From NCBI GenBank assembly GCA_011037195.1, contig JAAEAF010003074.1:1-64000 (forward strand): DNA of 64,000 nucleotides, given 5' to 3'. The notes beneath the pieces are model-generated. The model was not told the DNA's origin and ran no database searches. It saw nothing but the letters and a program-made list of their open reading frames with translations. Below are positions 1 to 10,836 of this stretch, one piece after another (within the stretch, counting starts at the first letter, position 1; each line of letters starts with the position of its first letter). Made by a program: the position numbers and the translations under genes. Origin of the DNA: Triatoma infestans (Eukaryota > Arthropoda > Insecta > Hemiptera > Reduviidae).

Positions 1-1289
1 TATTCTTTAAATAATCGTTTAAGGAATCTACTTCATAAACTCTTATCAATTCGTCATCAACCAACAACTGAAGTGTCCTCAACCATATCACTATTTTTCA
101 AATATTTAAACCAAAACGTGGCCATATTATAGTGTATTTCCACTCCTTCTATTGCACACATTTTTTCGGTTATTTCTTCGCTATTTCATCTAGTCCTTCT
201 GTTTTTTTTTTTTTTTTCAATAATGTCCTCAAAAGAACCACGAATTTATAATTTTTTTTCCTTCGGGCATTCTGGTTGGAGATTATAATAGGAAATGAAA
301 GTTAAAGGCATTTGGGTTTATAATTGAGTAAAAAAAATGAATCAAAATAAACATCGATATAAACAAAACCAAACAAAAAGGAGTTGGAGAAGTGTGTGGT
401 AATAGAAAGTCGTTGACTGTTTTACATCAAGGTTTCAGTATATAATTTTAGAATGGAAATGAGCAAAATTGTTTACAAATCAAAATAACCGTGACTTTTA
501 TAATTAATAATAAAAACGGAACTTAATTTAAAAATATATAGATTAGCAATATTTAATTTTTAATTATTAATTGAGTTGAATAATTTGTTGTTTTTTTAAT
601 TTTATCTTACTGTATTTAATTAAAATATAATTATATCTCATTCCAACGTTTTTATTAATATTGTTAATAACGTGGTGCCTATATCCATATACATATATTA
701 TGTACGTACTTGTAATACACTATAAAAAGAGAACGTGCGGAATGTTTTTGTTTGTTTGTAAGTGCGTAGATATGGAAAAAATAAAAATGCTTTTAACAGA
801 ATCTCCGCCCGTCCGGGGCTTGTTACAAATAGAATTATATTTCTGTATAGCATGCTTTTGTAATAAATATACACATCTCTTTTTGGGTTTATGTTCTTTG
901 TTTGTTTGTTTTATATTAGTATCTGGGGGGGGGGGGGGTAGCGTTTGGATTTTTTAGATTTAACCTGACCTTGTTAGTAGAGATACCTTTCAGTTTCTTC
1001 TATAGCCTTTTTTACATATTCATATACAGAAAGAAAATTATTTTTATTTAATTTAAAGATTTTATTTATGGTTGAAAAATTAAAGATGGAAAGAATTTTA
1101 ATAAGTAAAAGTACTACCTGGTATTTAGAATTTCAAATAAGTTGCAGTGTGTATGTTACACCGGTTATTTTCGAAATTGAGTTGTTTTGTTTTTACCGAA
1201 CTTGAGTTTCATAATTCTATTATTTCAGCACATGGTGAATATTACTTTTATTTTTCCCTCTCCCTCTATCTGGCTCTTAAAAACATTGG
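1..1289. other. AT-rich DNA without a recognised gene
   Basis: No coding exon, RNA gene or recognisable transposon is visible. The stretch is A+T rich, with homopolymer runs near 200 and 590 and a 14-base G run near 925. The short open frames at 661-957 and 1187-1378 are low-complexity and have no family motif, so they are not called as genes. Confidence 0.5.
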
Positions 1290-1600
1290 GTAGATCACTC
1301 GCTTCGAAATTGAGTTTTTACTGGCCAATACAGGCTTTGAAGTTCGCTCAGTATAATAAAGTTGTTTTTAGCGAATGATCTATATATGTGTATGTGTTTG
1401 TAAAGAAAATATCTCAAAAAAACGAAAAATCGCTAGAAACTCGAAACTTTTGATATTCGTTTAGATACTTTTCCAACCGTATCTCTGACCTTCCGAAAGG
1501 TCGGTGCAAAATTTATCAACCGAAAATGTGTGACTTTATTGAATTTTTTTTCTTTTTTTCAGTTTTTTGCGATTATGTACTCTTATATTTCCCAGGCTAC
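1290..1600 (-). repeat. Divergent relative of the dominant Helentron-like repeat
   Basis: The order of landmarks on the plus strand (a 'tttttagcgaatg' block, a short GT-rich tract, a block resembling 'cgaaaaatcgctagaaa', a 'ttcgtttagatac' block, then 'caaccgaaa') follows the 3' part of the well-preserved copies at 10672 and 15989. Identity is low and the ends are not defined. It is probably an older subfamily; the call rests on landmark order only. Confidence 0.4.
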
Positions 1601-1639
1601 TTTATTATATAAGTTTATGTTATACAGAAAAACATGCTT

Positions 1640-2717
1640 GAATTAATATAGCAGTACTGCCTGAGTGTCTTTCTTGACATTTATTAAAAGCATTTGATAG
1701 GGTATGGCATGAGGGCTTGCTGTTTAAACTTAAGAGATTTCTCCCACATACCTACTATTTAATATTAAAATACTACTTAACCGACAGATATTTCCAAGTT
1801 AGTCAGGGTACCGCCCTTTCTCCAATACTTCCTATATTCGCTGGAGTTACTTGAGGCAGCATACTTGGACCGCTCTTATATAACTTCACAGATGATACTG
1901 CAATTCTTTCCCCAAACCTTGAACCCTTGAATGGCTATCGCTCTCTACAAGAGCATATCCTCCAACTGGAATCTTGGCTTGGCTCTTAAAATAGAAAATA
2001 AAAGTTAACCCACAAAAAAGTAAATACATCGTATTTACATTGGGTAGAAAAATCCTCCCACTGATCCACATTAACGATACTCTAATCTCTCCCGTAAATA
2101 GCGTACGTTACTTGGATTTCCAGGTAGACAAAAGACTGACTTGGAATCCCCACACTAGACTCAAACGACTTGAACTAAACAGACGGTTCAGACAACTCTC
2201 AAGACTACTAGACAGACGATCCAAACTCATATTACAAAATAAAAGACTACTTTACCTACTACTACTGAGACCTATATGGCTTAGAAATATGGGGATCAAC
2301 CAAGCGTTCCAATTCCCATCGTATCCAGTGATTTCAATCAAAAATCCTTCGAAAAATTTTGTCAATGCACCCTACTACGTTGCTAACCTCACTATCCATA
2401 CTGATCTAAACATTCCTTTTGTTAACCATCTAGCCAAAACACGTTTCCTTAAATTCCATTCATCCACAACTGCTCATCCTAATCCTTTACCAGCTTGCTC
2501 CAGCTTTCTTCAAACATGATTCTCAACAATCCACGCAGGCGGCTGAAGAGAAGATGGCCCTGTGACCACCTTGTAGAATAACTCAAGATAGTGGAGTGCC
2601 ATCGCTGGATGTCTTATCCAGTTCACACTGCTGTTATTTAAGTTGTCATTTAACACATTTACTTGTTGCATGTATTTTTGCTGTTATAAATATATATAAA
2701 AAAAAAATAATAATAAT
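1640..2717 (+). pseudogene. Jockey-like LINE, decayed 3' half with poly(A) tail
   Basis: Remains of a non-LTR retrotransposon reverse transcriptase. Translating in changing frames gives AFDRVWHEGLL at about 1690, the LPHTYYLILK block, GSILGPLLY, DDTAILSP near 1890 and then the Jockey-type tail YLDFQVDKRLTWNPHTRLKR at about 2110-2170. It matches the copy at 18632-19829 block for block. About 50 codons around the YADD motif are lost, and several stops and frameshifts are present. A 3' UTR ends in an A-rich tail at 2698-2717. The element is 5' truncated and inactive. Jockey clade is inferred from the RT tail; no endonuclease region is present. Confidence 0.8.
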
Positions 2718-3076
2718 CTATTGGCGCAATTGTTCAGGAGTGGTCGTAGCGTATTCTGAGAAATTGCTGTATTTTTTAGTGAGATATGTTGTATGTACGG
2801 AAAGAAGTGTGCTTATACCTGCTGTGTACCTGGTTTTACTTATTCGCAATTAGGATTCGCCTGCTAATTGTTGTCATTACATCTTTCTGATGGTGATAAA
2901 TTGCAAACTTTGCTCATATACATTTTTGCCTTCCCTATTATTGAAAGTGTTACTCAGGAATATTCTCTAACTAACTAAGCATTACGACACACAAGAGATC
3001 CATTTGGGATTTGAGCTGCTCAGGCTTTGAGCAGGCAGATTTAAAAACTCACTCAGAGCAAGAGTCTGACATATTT
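2718..3076 (+). repeat. Unclassified interspersed repeat, copy A1
   Basis: Starts directly after the poly(A) tail of the preceding LINE with 'ctattggcgcaattgttc' and runs to 'actcactcagagcaagagtctgac'-like sequence. It is repeated at 3797-4076 plus 4639-4724. No open reading frame or terminal inverted repeat was found. It lacks the insertion that splits copy A2 and so serves as an empty site for that insertion. Confidence 0.7.
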
Positions 3077-3620
3077 TTCTTGCACATTAAAACTCGATTT
3101 AAAACGAAAAGGAATGTTAAACTAATGGCTATCCTAAAAATATATCAGCCATCTGACTGACTTCATTACATGTTTACATCATCTTTGTGAAAACTTGAAA
3201 ATAGCTTAAGAGCTATTTACCAAAAGAATATCCAAGTTTAGCTATGAGCTAAAATAATGAAGGAAAAAATAAAATAAAAAGCAGTTTTATAACCAAGATT
3301 AATTTTTTTCGTTCCAAAAGTTCTCTCCTAAGTGTTAGAAGCAAAGTTATTCTATTTGTTTTCCAGTTGATTAGATCCCCTACAGCTCTTTATATAAGAT
3401 TTTTAAAAGGTAATCTAATTTACACGGGTACTTTGATCAACATTTTTAACAACCTTTTATCTTCATATTCTCCGCATTTTTTGTTTGTTTGTTTGATAAT
3501 TATATTTTTTTTAAATTGTTAATATTTGAAGAAGTTTCTAGATTTATTTTTTTACCATTAATCTACGTTTAATGTAGGTTTTTCATTTTCCAAAGTATTC
3601 ATTTTTGACGGGAGATTTTA
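3077..3620. other. Spacer with no recognised feature
   Basis: A+T-rich sequence between repeat A1 and the SINE. No coding or repeat signature was recognised. Confidence 0.4.
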
Positions 3621-3624
3621 GTTA

Positions 3625-3795
3625 ATAGGAAATATGCTACGGACAAAACTGTCGTATCACCGGGCAATGAGCTGTAGAGGCTCCTAGGAAGAAAAAAAAT
3701 CTAAGTGTAGCACAGCTGGACGGACTCGAACCCGGGTCCTCCGTATGGGAATCCAGTACGCTAATCATTTAGCTTATTCCCTTCCCTAGAATTAA
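3625..3795 (-). repeat. tRNA-derived SINE, copy 1
   Basis: On the minus strand the unit starts with a tRNA-like head containing the Pol III B box GGTTCGAGTCC. It continues through the family body (tagatttt...cttcctaggagcctctacagctcattgcccggtga). The same body occurs at 14375, 17505, 25515, 25925, 42970 and 55010. The A box is damaged here. It is a retroposed Pol III transcript and not a functional tRNA gene. Confidence 0.75.
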
Positions 3796-3796
3796 A

Positions 3797-4724
3797 CTAT
3801 TGGCGCAATTGTTCTAGAGTGGTCGTTGCGAATACTCCGAAATTGCTTCTTTTTTTTTTAGTGAGATATCTATGTACGCTCAGAAAGAAGGGTGCCTATA
3901 TCTGCTGTGTACACGGTTCCCCCTATTCGCAATTAGGATTCGCCTGCTAATTGTTGTCATTACATCCTTCTGATGGTCACCGATTGCGAATTTTGCTCAT
4001 ATACATTTCTGCTTTCCCTATTATTGAAAGTATACTCAAGAATAATTCTTAACTAACTAAGCATTAAGGCACAGAAATATAATGGGGTTGATGATAGAGA
4101 AAAATGGTCTAGTTTAAATGAATTAACTAAATATGGTTAACACAATATAATCAATGGGGAAATATAATTGTGAGTGGAACAGGGGTAATGACACGTAGTG
4201 ATGAACTCACTAGTATGAACTGTCCCCTGTTCTGTCTCCCATCGCTGTATTTATGTGGTTTCTGCCACGCTAATCCGTGAGAGTGGTCCTGTCATTTTGT
4301 CTCTCTTTCTCTGCTACGAATACTTTATTTGGATACTATTACAACATTATAATGGGGTTATTGAAGGAGAGAAATGGTCTGGTTTGAATGAATTAACTAA
4401 ATATGGTTAACACACTATAATATAAGTGACACTGATTGGCTGGACTTTACACTTGAAAATGATAGAGTATGGTAGAGTGGAAAATGGGTAATGACACGTA
4501 GTGATGAACTCAATAGTATGAGCTGTCCCCTGTTCTTTTTTCCGTCTCTGTATTTATGTGGGTATGCCACTCCAGTCCGAGAGAGTGGTCCTGTCATTTT
4601 GACTCTCTGCTACGAATACTCTCTTTGGATACTATTACAGAAGAGATCTATTGGGATTTGAGCTGCTCATGCTTTGATCAGGTAGATTTAAAAACTCACT
4701 CAGAGCAACAATTTGACATTAAAC
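3797..4724 (+). repeat. Unclassified interspersed repeat, copy A2, split by an insertion
   Basis: 3797-4076 matches 2718-2995, and 4639-4724 matches 2992-3076. The 562 bp between them (4077-4638) is absent from copy A1, so it is a later insertion. The two copies agree closely over 'gcaattaggattcgcctgc' and over the 'actaactaagcatta' block. Confidence 0.75.
4077..4638. mobile_element. Tandem pair of LTR-like units (TATAAT family)
   Basis: Two head-to-tail units (about 4077-4343 and 4344-4638). Each begins TATAATGGGGTT and ends GGATACTATTAC. AGAA occurs on both sides (4073-4076 and 4639-4642) and once in the empty site at A1, which supports a 4-bp target duplication. On the minus strand a unit starts TGTAATAG and holds a TATA-like tract, so a solo or tandem LTR is a reasonable reading, but no internal region, primer-binding site or polypurine tract is visible. 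Relatives lie at 35013, 53543 and 58209. Confidence 0.6.
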
Positions 4725-4795
4725 TCTTCTTTTTTTTCCCCATTCTTTTGGGGGGATTTTCTTTAAGCATCGTAAACTATCTGCACACATTAATC

Positions 4796-4945
4796 TGGGT
4801 TGTTACAAGGTTGGGGAGAGGAAAATATCCACCCTAGAATCCTGCAGAATCCTGGGCTTCCTTAAGGATCTCTACCTGGAGAGGGTGCTGGAGATGAGGT
4901 TGCTATAAATAGAAAGGTCGTAGTACCCGAACCCTCCAAACAAAC
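4796..4945 (+). pseudogene. 3' fragment of an RNase H-bearing LINE
   Basis: The last codons and 3' UTR of the element seen intact at 23279-24199. The frame reads a 'GCYKVGERKISTLESCRIL' segment and ends near 'LYLERVL', matching the C-terminal end of that copy. The UTR continues with 'cgtagtacccgaaccctc' and an A-rich tail. It is strongly 5' truncated and non-coding today. Confidence 0.7.
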
Positions 4946-5948
4946 AAAAAATCTGCACACATACAGACCTATCTCTTTTATTTGTGACATTTTCCTGACA
5001 AAAAAAAAAAAATTGTTTTTAAAGTTGTTCTGAGAAATTTGAAACGTTAAATTTCCAACGTTTTGTTTCTTCAATATTATTGGCCCATTCTTCATTCTAT
5101 ACCTTCTTCTGTTGGTAGGTTGGCACTTGTCCTCCCCACCACCACCACCACCTATATGTTTTACTTTCTCTTACTGCTGTCAGAAAAAGTCTCTCCCTTA
5201 TCCAGTCTCTTAACTCTCCTCTACCCCTATCAAGCGCATGACAGTATTGGCTGGAAAGTTCATTCTGAAATCATGTTGCGACTTTTTTTTGCTGCTTTCA
5301 CTTACTGGTCTCCGGGAAACATTGGAGAATCTTGCTGGAACAGATTTTCCCATTGAAATTAATTTCCCCTGAAACTGAAAAAAAAAAGTGATTTTAAGAA
5401 AATGGTCAGTCACTGATAATCGGTTCGAACTTCTTTTGCTCCCTCAGACGCAAAGATTCACTACAAGATAATTTGTTACAATAAGTGGGAAGAGAACTAC
5501 ACTAATTGTATGAAAGGCTAATTCTACTCTTCCATTCAATCCTCCATCCTTATAAAGAAGCCATGGTACGGACAAGTATTCAGAAAATAGAAATTTTTAT
5601 AGCATCATATTATGCAGACTGAGATTTAATTACAATTACTCTCCACAACACTCCTATCTGAATATAAATTAAAAAGATATGTACGGTGTAGAGGCCCAAC
5701 TGTGGCAAGCAATTCACAAGACAAACTGTCCTCTACTAGCTAACTTACTTACTATTCTGTCACTTCCACTTCCACCGCACCCTGACATCTACTTAGACTT
5801 ATACAAATACATTAGGAACAACAAAATTACAGTTCATTACATATAAAATTTTCTAACGATACTTCACCATGTTATTTAATTTTTTTAATTTTATTACCCG
5901 CCTTATAAAGCCCACCATATAATTCAAAATATTAGCTAATTTGCTCAG

Positions 5949-5980
<32 letters not shown>

Positions 5981-5981
5981 A
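4946..5981. other. Spacer, partly old repeat, ending in an (AT)n tract
   Basis: No gene was recognised. 5090-5200 contains a run of CACCAC and a 'ctttctcttactgctgtc' block reminiscent of the Helentron-like repeat start. An (AT)n microsatellite at about 5955-5981 directly precedes the Tigger-like element and includes its TA target site. Confidence 0.4.
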
Positions 5982-7216
5982 CAGTGCAGTCTCGATTATC
6001 CGTCACGTTCGGGACCAGACGGTTGTCGGATAAGAGGATAGACGGTTGTAGTGGAATCATTTAACGGATGTTCTGATCCCATCGCTGCCACAGATTTTTG
6101 GAAGTTAGTGCTCGAATTATTAACACGGAATTTATAAAAATAGACTATATTTGTGCAATAATTTAAACGGGAGTAATGGTAACTATTAACAAGAAATACT
6201 TAGAAATAAATAGGAGATAAACAACTAATAATTTAGAATGATTAAAATAAATAAACTAAGATTATAATCTTGAAGACGTACTGAAGTATAATCATATAAT
6301 CATCCCCTCCTCCAATGGGGCGAAGTTTATATATTAGTGCTAGCAACACTCACACCAAGACATCTGTCCTAATGTGCGACCTTGTGCGACCTTGGTTATT
6401 TCGGTGACCAGTGATCTAGGTCAGTGGCCAGCCTTAGTGGTTGCTTGCTTTGATGTAAAGTATTGACCCTTGGTTTTGTTTGTTTGGCCGCGGCCTTGTC
6501 TTGAAGACAGCAGCCGGCTAGGCCATTAGTTATAAATTATTCTTTCTTTGTTATGTGTTGTGAAGGTTTGACATTGCTATGACCGCGCCATGTCATTACA
6601 ACGGTTAACAGAAAACAAGGTTGGAGAATTTATATTTTATTAGTTTTTCAAAAACATTCCAGTCTGCTTTTTATACGGGGTTGTGACCGTCTGGGAAACC
6701 GTGCCAGCATTAAAAAGTTTTTTTTTGTATTTTTTTAATTTAATTTTTTTTTATTGTTTTTTTATTTTTTATTTGTTGCATGTTTTTTCTAATCTTTGAT
6801 TTTATTCTTAAATTCTTGAGTTTAAAGAAACTCATCGTTGTTGACTGTTTTTTAGAATTCCTCACTTTCTTGGCTGCAAGAACTTGCAGTTTCCTTAAAA
6901 GTAAATTTGATGTACTATCGCACTCTTCTTGGTGTTCATACCATTCAGTAAATTTGGAAATCGAAATTTCGGCTGCGGTGTTTAATAATTTTTTGAAATT
7001 TGAATTTCATCTTGTTCATTGTCGCTATTATTTTCATCAGTTGGATGCAAATTTGCAATTATTTTGTCATCACTCAAAATAGATTTTGGGAAATCCAGAA
7101 ATTATATTGCGCCCGCGCCGTGTACAATAAAGAATACATAATGTGTGGGCACAAACACCGTGACGGATAATTGGAGGTGACGGATAAAAGAGTGACGGAT
7201 AATCGAGTCTGCACTG
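5982..7216 (-). mobile_element. Pogo/Tigger-like DNA transposon, degenerate
   Basis: Terminal inverted repeats of about 26 bp: the left end reads CAGTGCAGTCTCGATTATCC and the right end is its complement with few mismatches. TA lies on each side (5980-5981, 7217-7218). CAGT...TCGATTATCCG ends with TA duplications are typical of pogo/Tigger elements of the Tc1/mariner superfamily. At 1235 bp it is shorter than an autonomous element. A remnant of the transposase C-terminus is recognisable on the minus strand (see 6850-7085), so this is an internally deleted or decayed copy and not a short MITE of unrelated origin. Confidence 0.8.
6850..7085 (-). pseudogene. Acidic C-terminal remnant of a Tigger-type transposase
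   Basis: The minus-strand translation, with one frameshift, gives LSDDKIIANLHPTDENNSD, then an acidic EQDE block, then a helical segment ending RKLQVLAAKKVRNSKK. This acidic tail plus a short hydrophobic-basic helix is what pogo/Tigger DDE transposases carry after the catalytic core. No catalytic DDE residues remain. The matching TIRs around it support the assignment. Not functional. Confidence 0.6.
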
Positions 7217-7218
7217 TA

Positions 7219-8018
7219 TATATAAAAAAAAAAAAATAATGGGAAAAACCCAGAAAGCTGAAATGTTTCACTGCTTGGAAGTTTCGTTTAGGGTGCTACC
7301 AGAGTAGCAGACATGTTTTTGATTCTAAATCGGTCAAAACGGAAATCCCAGTTTATTGTGTGGATTTTTCAGGTTTTCTCGAAAACGGCTTCAGCGAATA
7401 AATAAGATCTATGTAAATTGCAGCAAGAGAAAGTCCTGTGCTTGCATTTGAGACTGGGGGTTTTTGGTGAAAGAGACATCTAAAAGATGAGAAATTTGCC
7501 TGAAAGGCTTCGGATTGTGTTCAGGAAGAGGGATTTGCAATGGCAAAATGTATGTAGTTATCCACCAGTAAGAAAATACCGGACGCAGCTTTATAGAAGT
7601 TCCCCCGTCTCCATCAGAAATCGACTAAGAAAAAGAATAACAATAAAAGAAAGAAAAAGGGGGAAGCCCTGGAGGGGCAATACGGACTGTTCAAAGAAGC
7701 CATACCTATCAACCGCATGTGGACATTTTCTTTCCTGTGTATTCTTCTTATGTTGCCTTAACTCCCTGTACAATAGATAAAGCTACAAAAAAATACATAA
7801 GAACATAAAGGTGGGCATTTTTGTGTGTGTGGAGTTTTAACCATATATATTTTATATATGGTTGTTCAAGTTATATACAAAAAATAAAATTAAATCGATT
7901 CTTTAATTCTAACCAAACTTTCTTAGTATTTCTATAATAAACTTTGTCCCGATTACTTCCAAGTAATGATACTGGAATACAATGAAAAGAAAAGAAGGCA
8001 AAAAATTATTCATCCAAT
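7219..8018. other. Spacer with traces of an old repeat
   Basis: 7240-7460 contains scattered landmarks of the Helentron-like repeat (a 'gaaatgtttcactgc' block and 'tttctcgaaaacggcttcagcg'). The open frame at 7487-7780 (97 codons, rich in Arg and Lys) has no recognisable motif and is not called. 'ccatatatattttatatatgg' at about 7841-7861 is a small palindrome. Confidence 0.35.
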
Positions 8019-8743
8019 CAGAGACATTTTCCGTGGTAGCCTGCTTCATTTTGTGGTCATCGTCCGGTTTCGGGCGTTTGCCCATCTTCAGGATGCGTTT
8101 GTCAGACATTGTGATAACACAGACTTGTAGAGAGCAAATTCAGTTTATACACTGACTGGTCTTTTTAATTATATTTAAAACTAAACTCTTAAACTAGGTC
8201 AAAGGGAGGTATAGTAAGCTAATACAATTTAAAATTAAGCGATTAAAATAATAAAAATTAAATATACATATGCATAAAACAATTAAAATAATCAAACCAA
8301 ATAAAAAACCAAGCAAATTAATTGTTTTATGCTTATGTATATTTAATTTTTATTTATTTTAATCGCTTAATTTTAAATTGTGCTGGCTTGAAATCGTTAT
8401 TTAATTTAATTTTAAAGTTATTCTGATTATTTAAATTTGTCAAGTGAATCTCCCTCCAACAACAAAGTTTAAAAATTAGACCCCCACGTGTTGTTTCCAC
8501 CTTAAGGAAAATTTGCCCCTTTAACAACCCAAACACTTGTTCCTTTCCCACCCAACTACCATGACCATAGAACTCCCTTTGACCTGGTTTAAGAGTTTAG
8601 TTTTAAAATACAATTAAAAAGACCAGTCAGTGTATAAACTGAATTTGCTCCGTGCAAATCTTTGTTATCACACTGTCTTAGCAAACGCATCCTGAAGATG
8701 GGCGAACGCCCGCAACCGATCGATGACCACAAAATGAAGCAGG
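8019..8743. mobile_element. Long inverted-repeat element carrying hammerhead-like motifs
   Basis: Begins CAGAGACATTTTCCGTGGTA and ends in the partial complement ...GAAGCAGG. The outer arms (about 8019-8218 and 8560-8743) pair, and so do inner segments (about 8230-8290 with 8320-8392), leaving ~170 bp unpaired in the right arm only. Each outer arm holds the block gaagatgggc...gaaacc...gatgaccacaaaatgaag found in the insertion at 32186-32508. No coding capacity was seen. Paired inverted ends with hammerhead motifs recall Penelope-like element pLTRs, but this is inference; a foldback DNA element is the alternative. Confidence 0.55.
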
Positions 8744-8859
8744 TGTGATGGATGCCAGAAATATAAAAATATATTTAATTTGAAATTATCAAATTATGAA
8801 CAAAATGTAACATTCGCTTGCAAAAGGACTATTCATATAGAAGGCCACTATTGTCTTTT

Positions 8860-9230
8860 AGAGTTCATGAACTTGATAACATTGTCTGCCCCTTCTTCTC
8901 ATAGGGGAAGATTTGAACGAACAATTAGAAGGCATTCTTTCAAGACAGTCTGAGCTAGACATTCTACAAGTAGACATCAGTACCACTTTAAGTTATAGCA
9001 TAAGAGCTTTGCATTTAATCTAGGTAAATAATTGATTTATACATAATCGCTGTGATATTATAAAAGTACTTAAATTCACTAGAGAATAATATATTTATTT
9101 CAAAAACAGTGGTGATCTATTGCTTATTTTCTAATACTTCTCTCTCCTTCTCAAACATACACACAAGCCCTTTACAAAACCGCTCGTGCTACACAAGCTA
9201 CCACTACATCACACCAATAACATTCATTCT
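8860..9230 (+). repeat. Unclassified repeat B, copy 1
   Basis: Starts near 'gttcatgaacttgataac', passes 'gaagatttgaacgaacaatt' and ends with 'accactacatcacaccaata'. An inverted copy covers 47130-47512, and a partial copy lies at 10105-10212. No protein-coding frame is visible. Confidence 0.65.
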
Positions 9231-9440
9231 TTCAAGACAGTCTGAAACAGACATTCTACCAGAATACTTGCATCAGGAATCACTCTCTTAAAATCAGTGC
9301 CAGATATAAGTTAAAACATAAGAGTTTATTCCAACTAATTTCAGTATACTTATAAGCATATTATATTGTGATATTGTAAAGATTAAATTCTTTTAAAGAA
9401 TAATTAATTATTTTAAAAACAATGGTGCTCTCTTGATTAT
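9226..9440 (+). repeat. Repeat B, partial direct copy
   Basis: 'cattctttcaagacagtctg' to 'aaaaacaatggtg' repeats 8932-9114 in the same orientation, with moderate divergence. It probably arose by tandem duplication within repeat B. Confidence 0.6.
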
Positions 9441-9599
9441 TACTGATGATTTATTTTGTGGACTGTAAAGTAAAGAAAGCAAATAGGAATCGAAATTGAA
9501 ACCAATTAGATAACTTAATTAATTCCTTTTAATTTTATAATTGGGTTAGTAGGTTAGTAATAGTACAATGAAATATTTACAATGTGAATAAATAATGAC

Positions 9600-9990
9600 G
9601 CGTAAGAGGCTAGGCCGTTGTTTGGATCCACCAGATGTCGACGGATACACGATGTTGTAGTCCATCGAGTTCTACTGAAGCTTCTTTTCTACTGAAGAAA
9701 ACTTGGAAAATGATGGCCTTGTCACTTGGAGGTAAGGCTGTAGATAATTCAACGAAAATCTTCGTCAAGGTCGTGTTTTGAAGACCTGTATAGAAATTTG
9801 TGGCCACAAAAATTGACGCTTGTCTGGTCAGACTTACAGACGTACTACTGTAGCAAGGGCACAGTAGCCCTGTGTGTAGGTGTATTGGTGGGGAGGTCAA
9901 GGCTGATTGGCTGCCGACTCGTCACCTGATGATTTGTGTGTTATGCCGGCAGTAGCATCCCTTGGTTCACAGGCGTTGACGCTCGCTAAT
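9600..9990. other. GC-richer block of unknown origin
   Basis: About 390 bp markedly less A+T rich than its surroundings. A minus-strand open frame covers 9610-9900 but starts and ends without support and shows no family motif. It could be part of an LTR or other retroelement. I do not recognise it. Confidence 0.3.
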
Positions 9991-10104
9991 GAGAGTGGAC
10001 GCATTTAAAATAAATAATTGAAAAGAAATATACTTAATAAATATAATTAATAAATAACTCAAATAAAATAAAATAGTTTTCCAACATATTCATAAACAGT
10101 TACT

Positions 10105-10290
10105 AATACTTCTCTCTTAAACATATATACTTACCAGCCCTTTACTAAACCGCTCGTGCTACACAAGCTACCACTACTACAGCTACACATCACACCAATA
10201 ACATTACACAGGCTACCACAGAAAATGTCTCTGATGCTTTCCAGCTCTGCGAAACCAACCACCACAACAACCGAAAGTGTAACTTTGCTG
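10105..10290 (+). repeat. Repeat B fragment fused to an end of the hammerhead-type element
   Basis: 10105-10205 repeats 9135-9225 ('aaaccgctcgtgctacacaa'). It is followed by 'ggctaccacagaaaatgtct' and 'gctttccagctctgcgaaac', which also occur as the complement at 32200-32240. This shows the unit end extends past CAGAGACATTTTCC into 'ttccagctctgc..accaccac'. Confidence 0.55.
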
Positions 10291-10671
10291 ATTTGTTATC
10301 TAGTTTTTTTTGCATTTTCCAACGATTTTCCCTATATCTTTGTATCCTCTCTATATACGTACATTTATGACTTTTATTTGGAACATTCTCCCGGGGAAAA
10401 TTGAGTTTTGAAGATTCTACATTAACCAGTGTAGCGTTTTGCTTTTCTCTTAAATACCACTTCAGTACAGTGTATGGTTCTACCACATATATAATAATAA
10501 AATATTCAATTAATATATTAATAATATATACAGTGCGACTTTAGAATAGGTTTTTGAGTTGGTGGGAATTTCTTGAAAATGTCTCCAACGATTTCGATTA
10601 AACTTGGAATAAAAAGAAATGAAACTTTTAACTTTTTTTAATGAAACTACAACACTTTTAGTTTAACTATT

Positions 10672-10799
10672 TTTACTTTCTCTTACTCCTAGTAAGAGGA
10701 AGTATTGTAATCGTTTCAAATGTTCAATATCCAGTTTTCACCGGAAATATCCGTTTTGAGGTCCCCTGAGCCGAAAAAAGTGGTTTTTAGCAAATGGTC

Positions 10800-10836
<37 letters not shown>

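Noticed and set aside
9610..9900. 96-codon minus-strand ORF in a GC-richer block
   Set aside because: No protein family, start context or splice sites; the frame may only be open because of composition.
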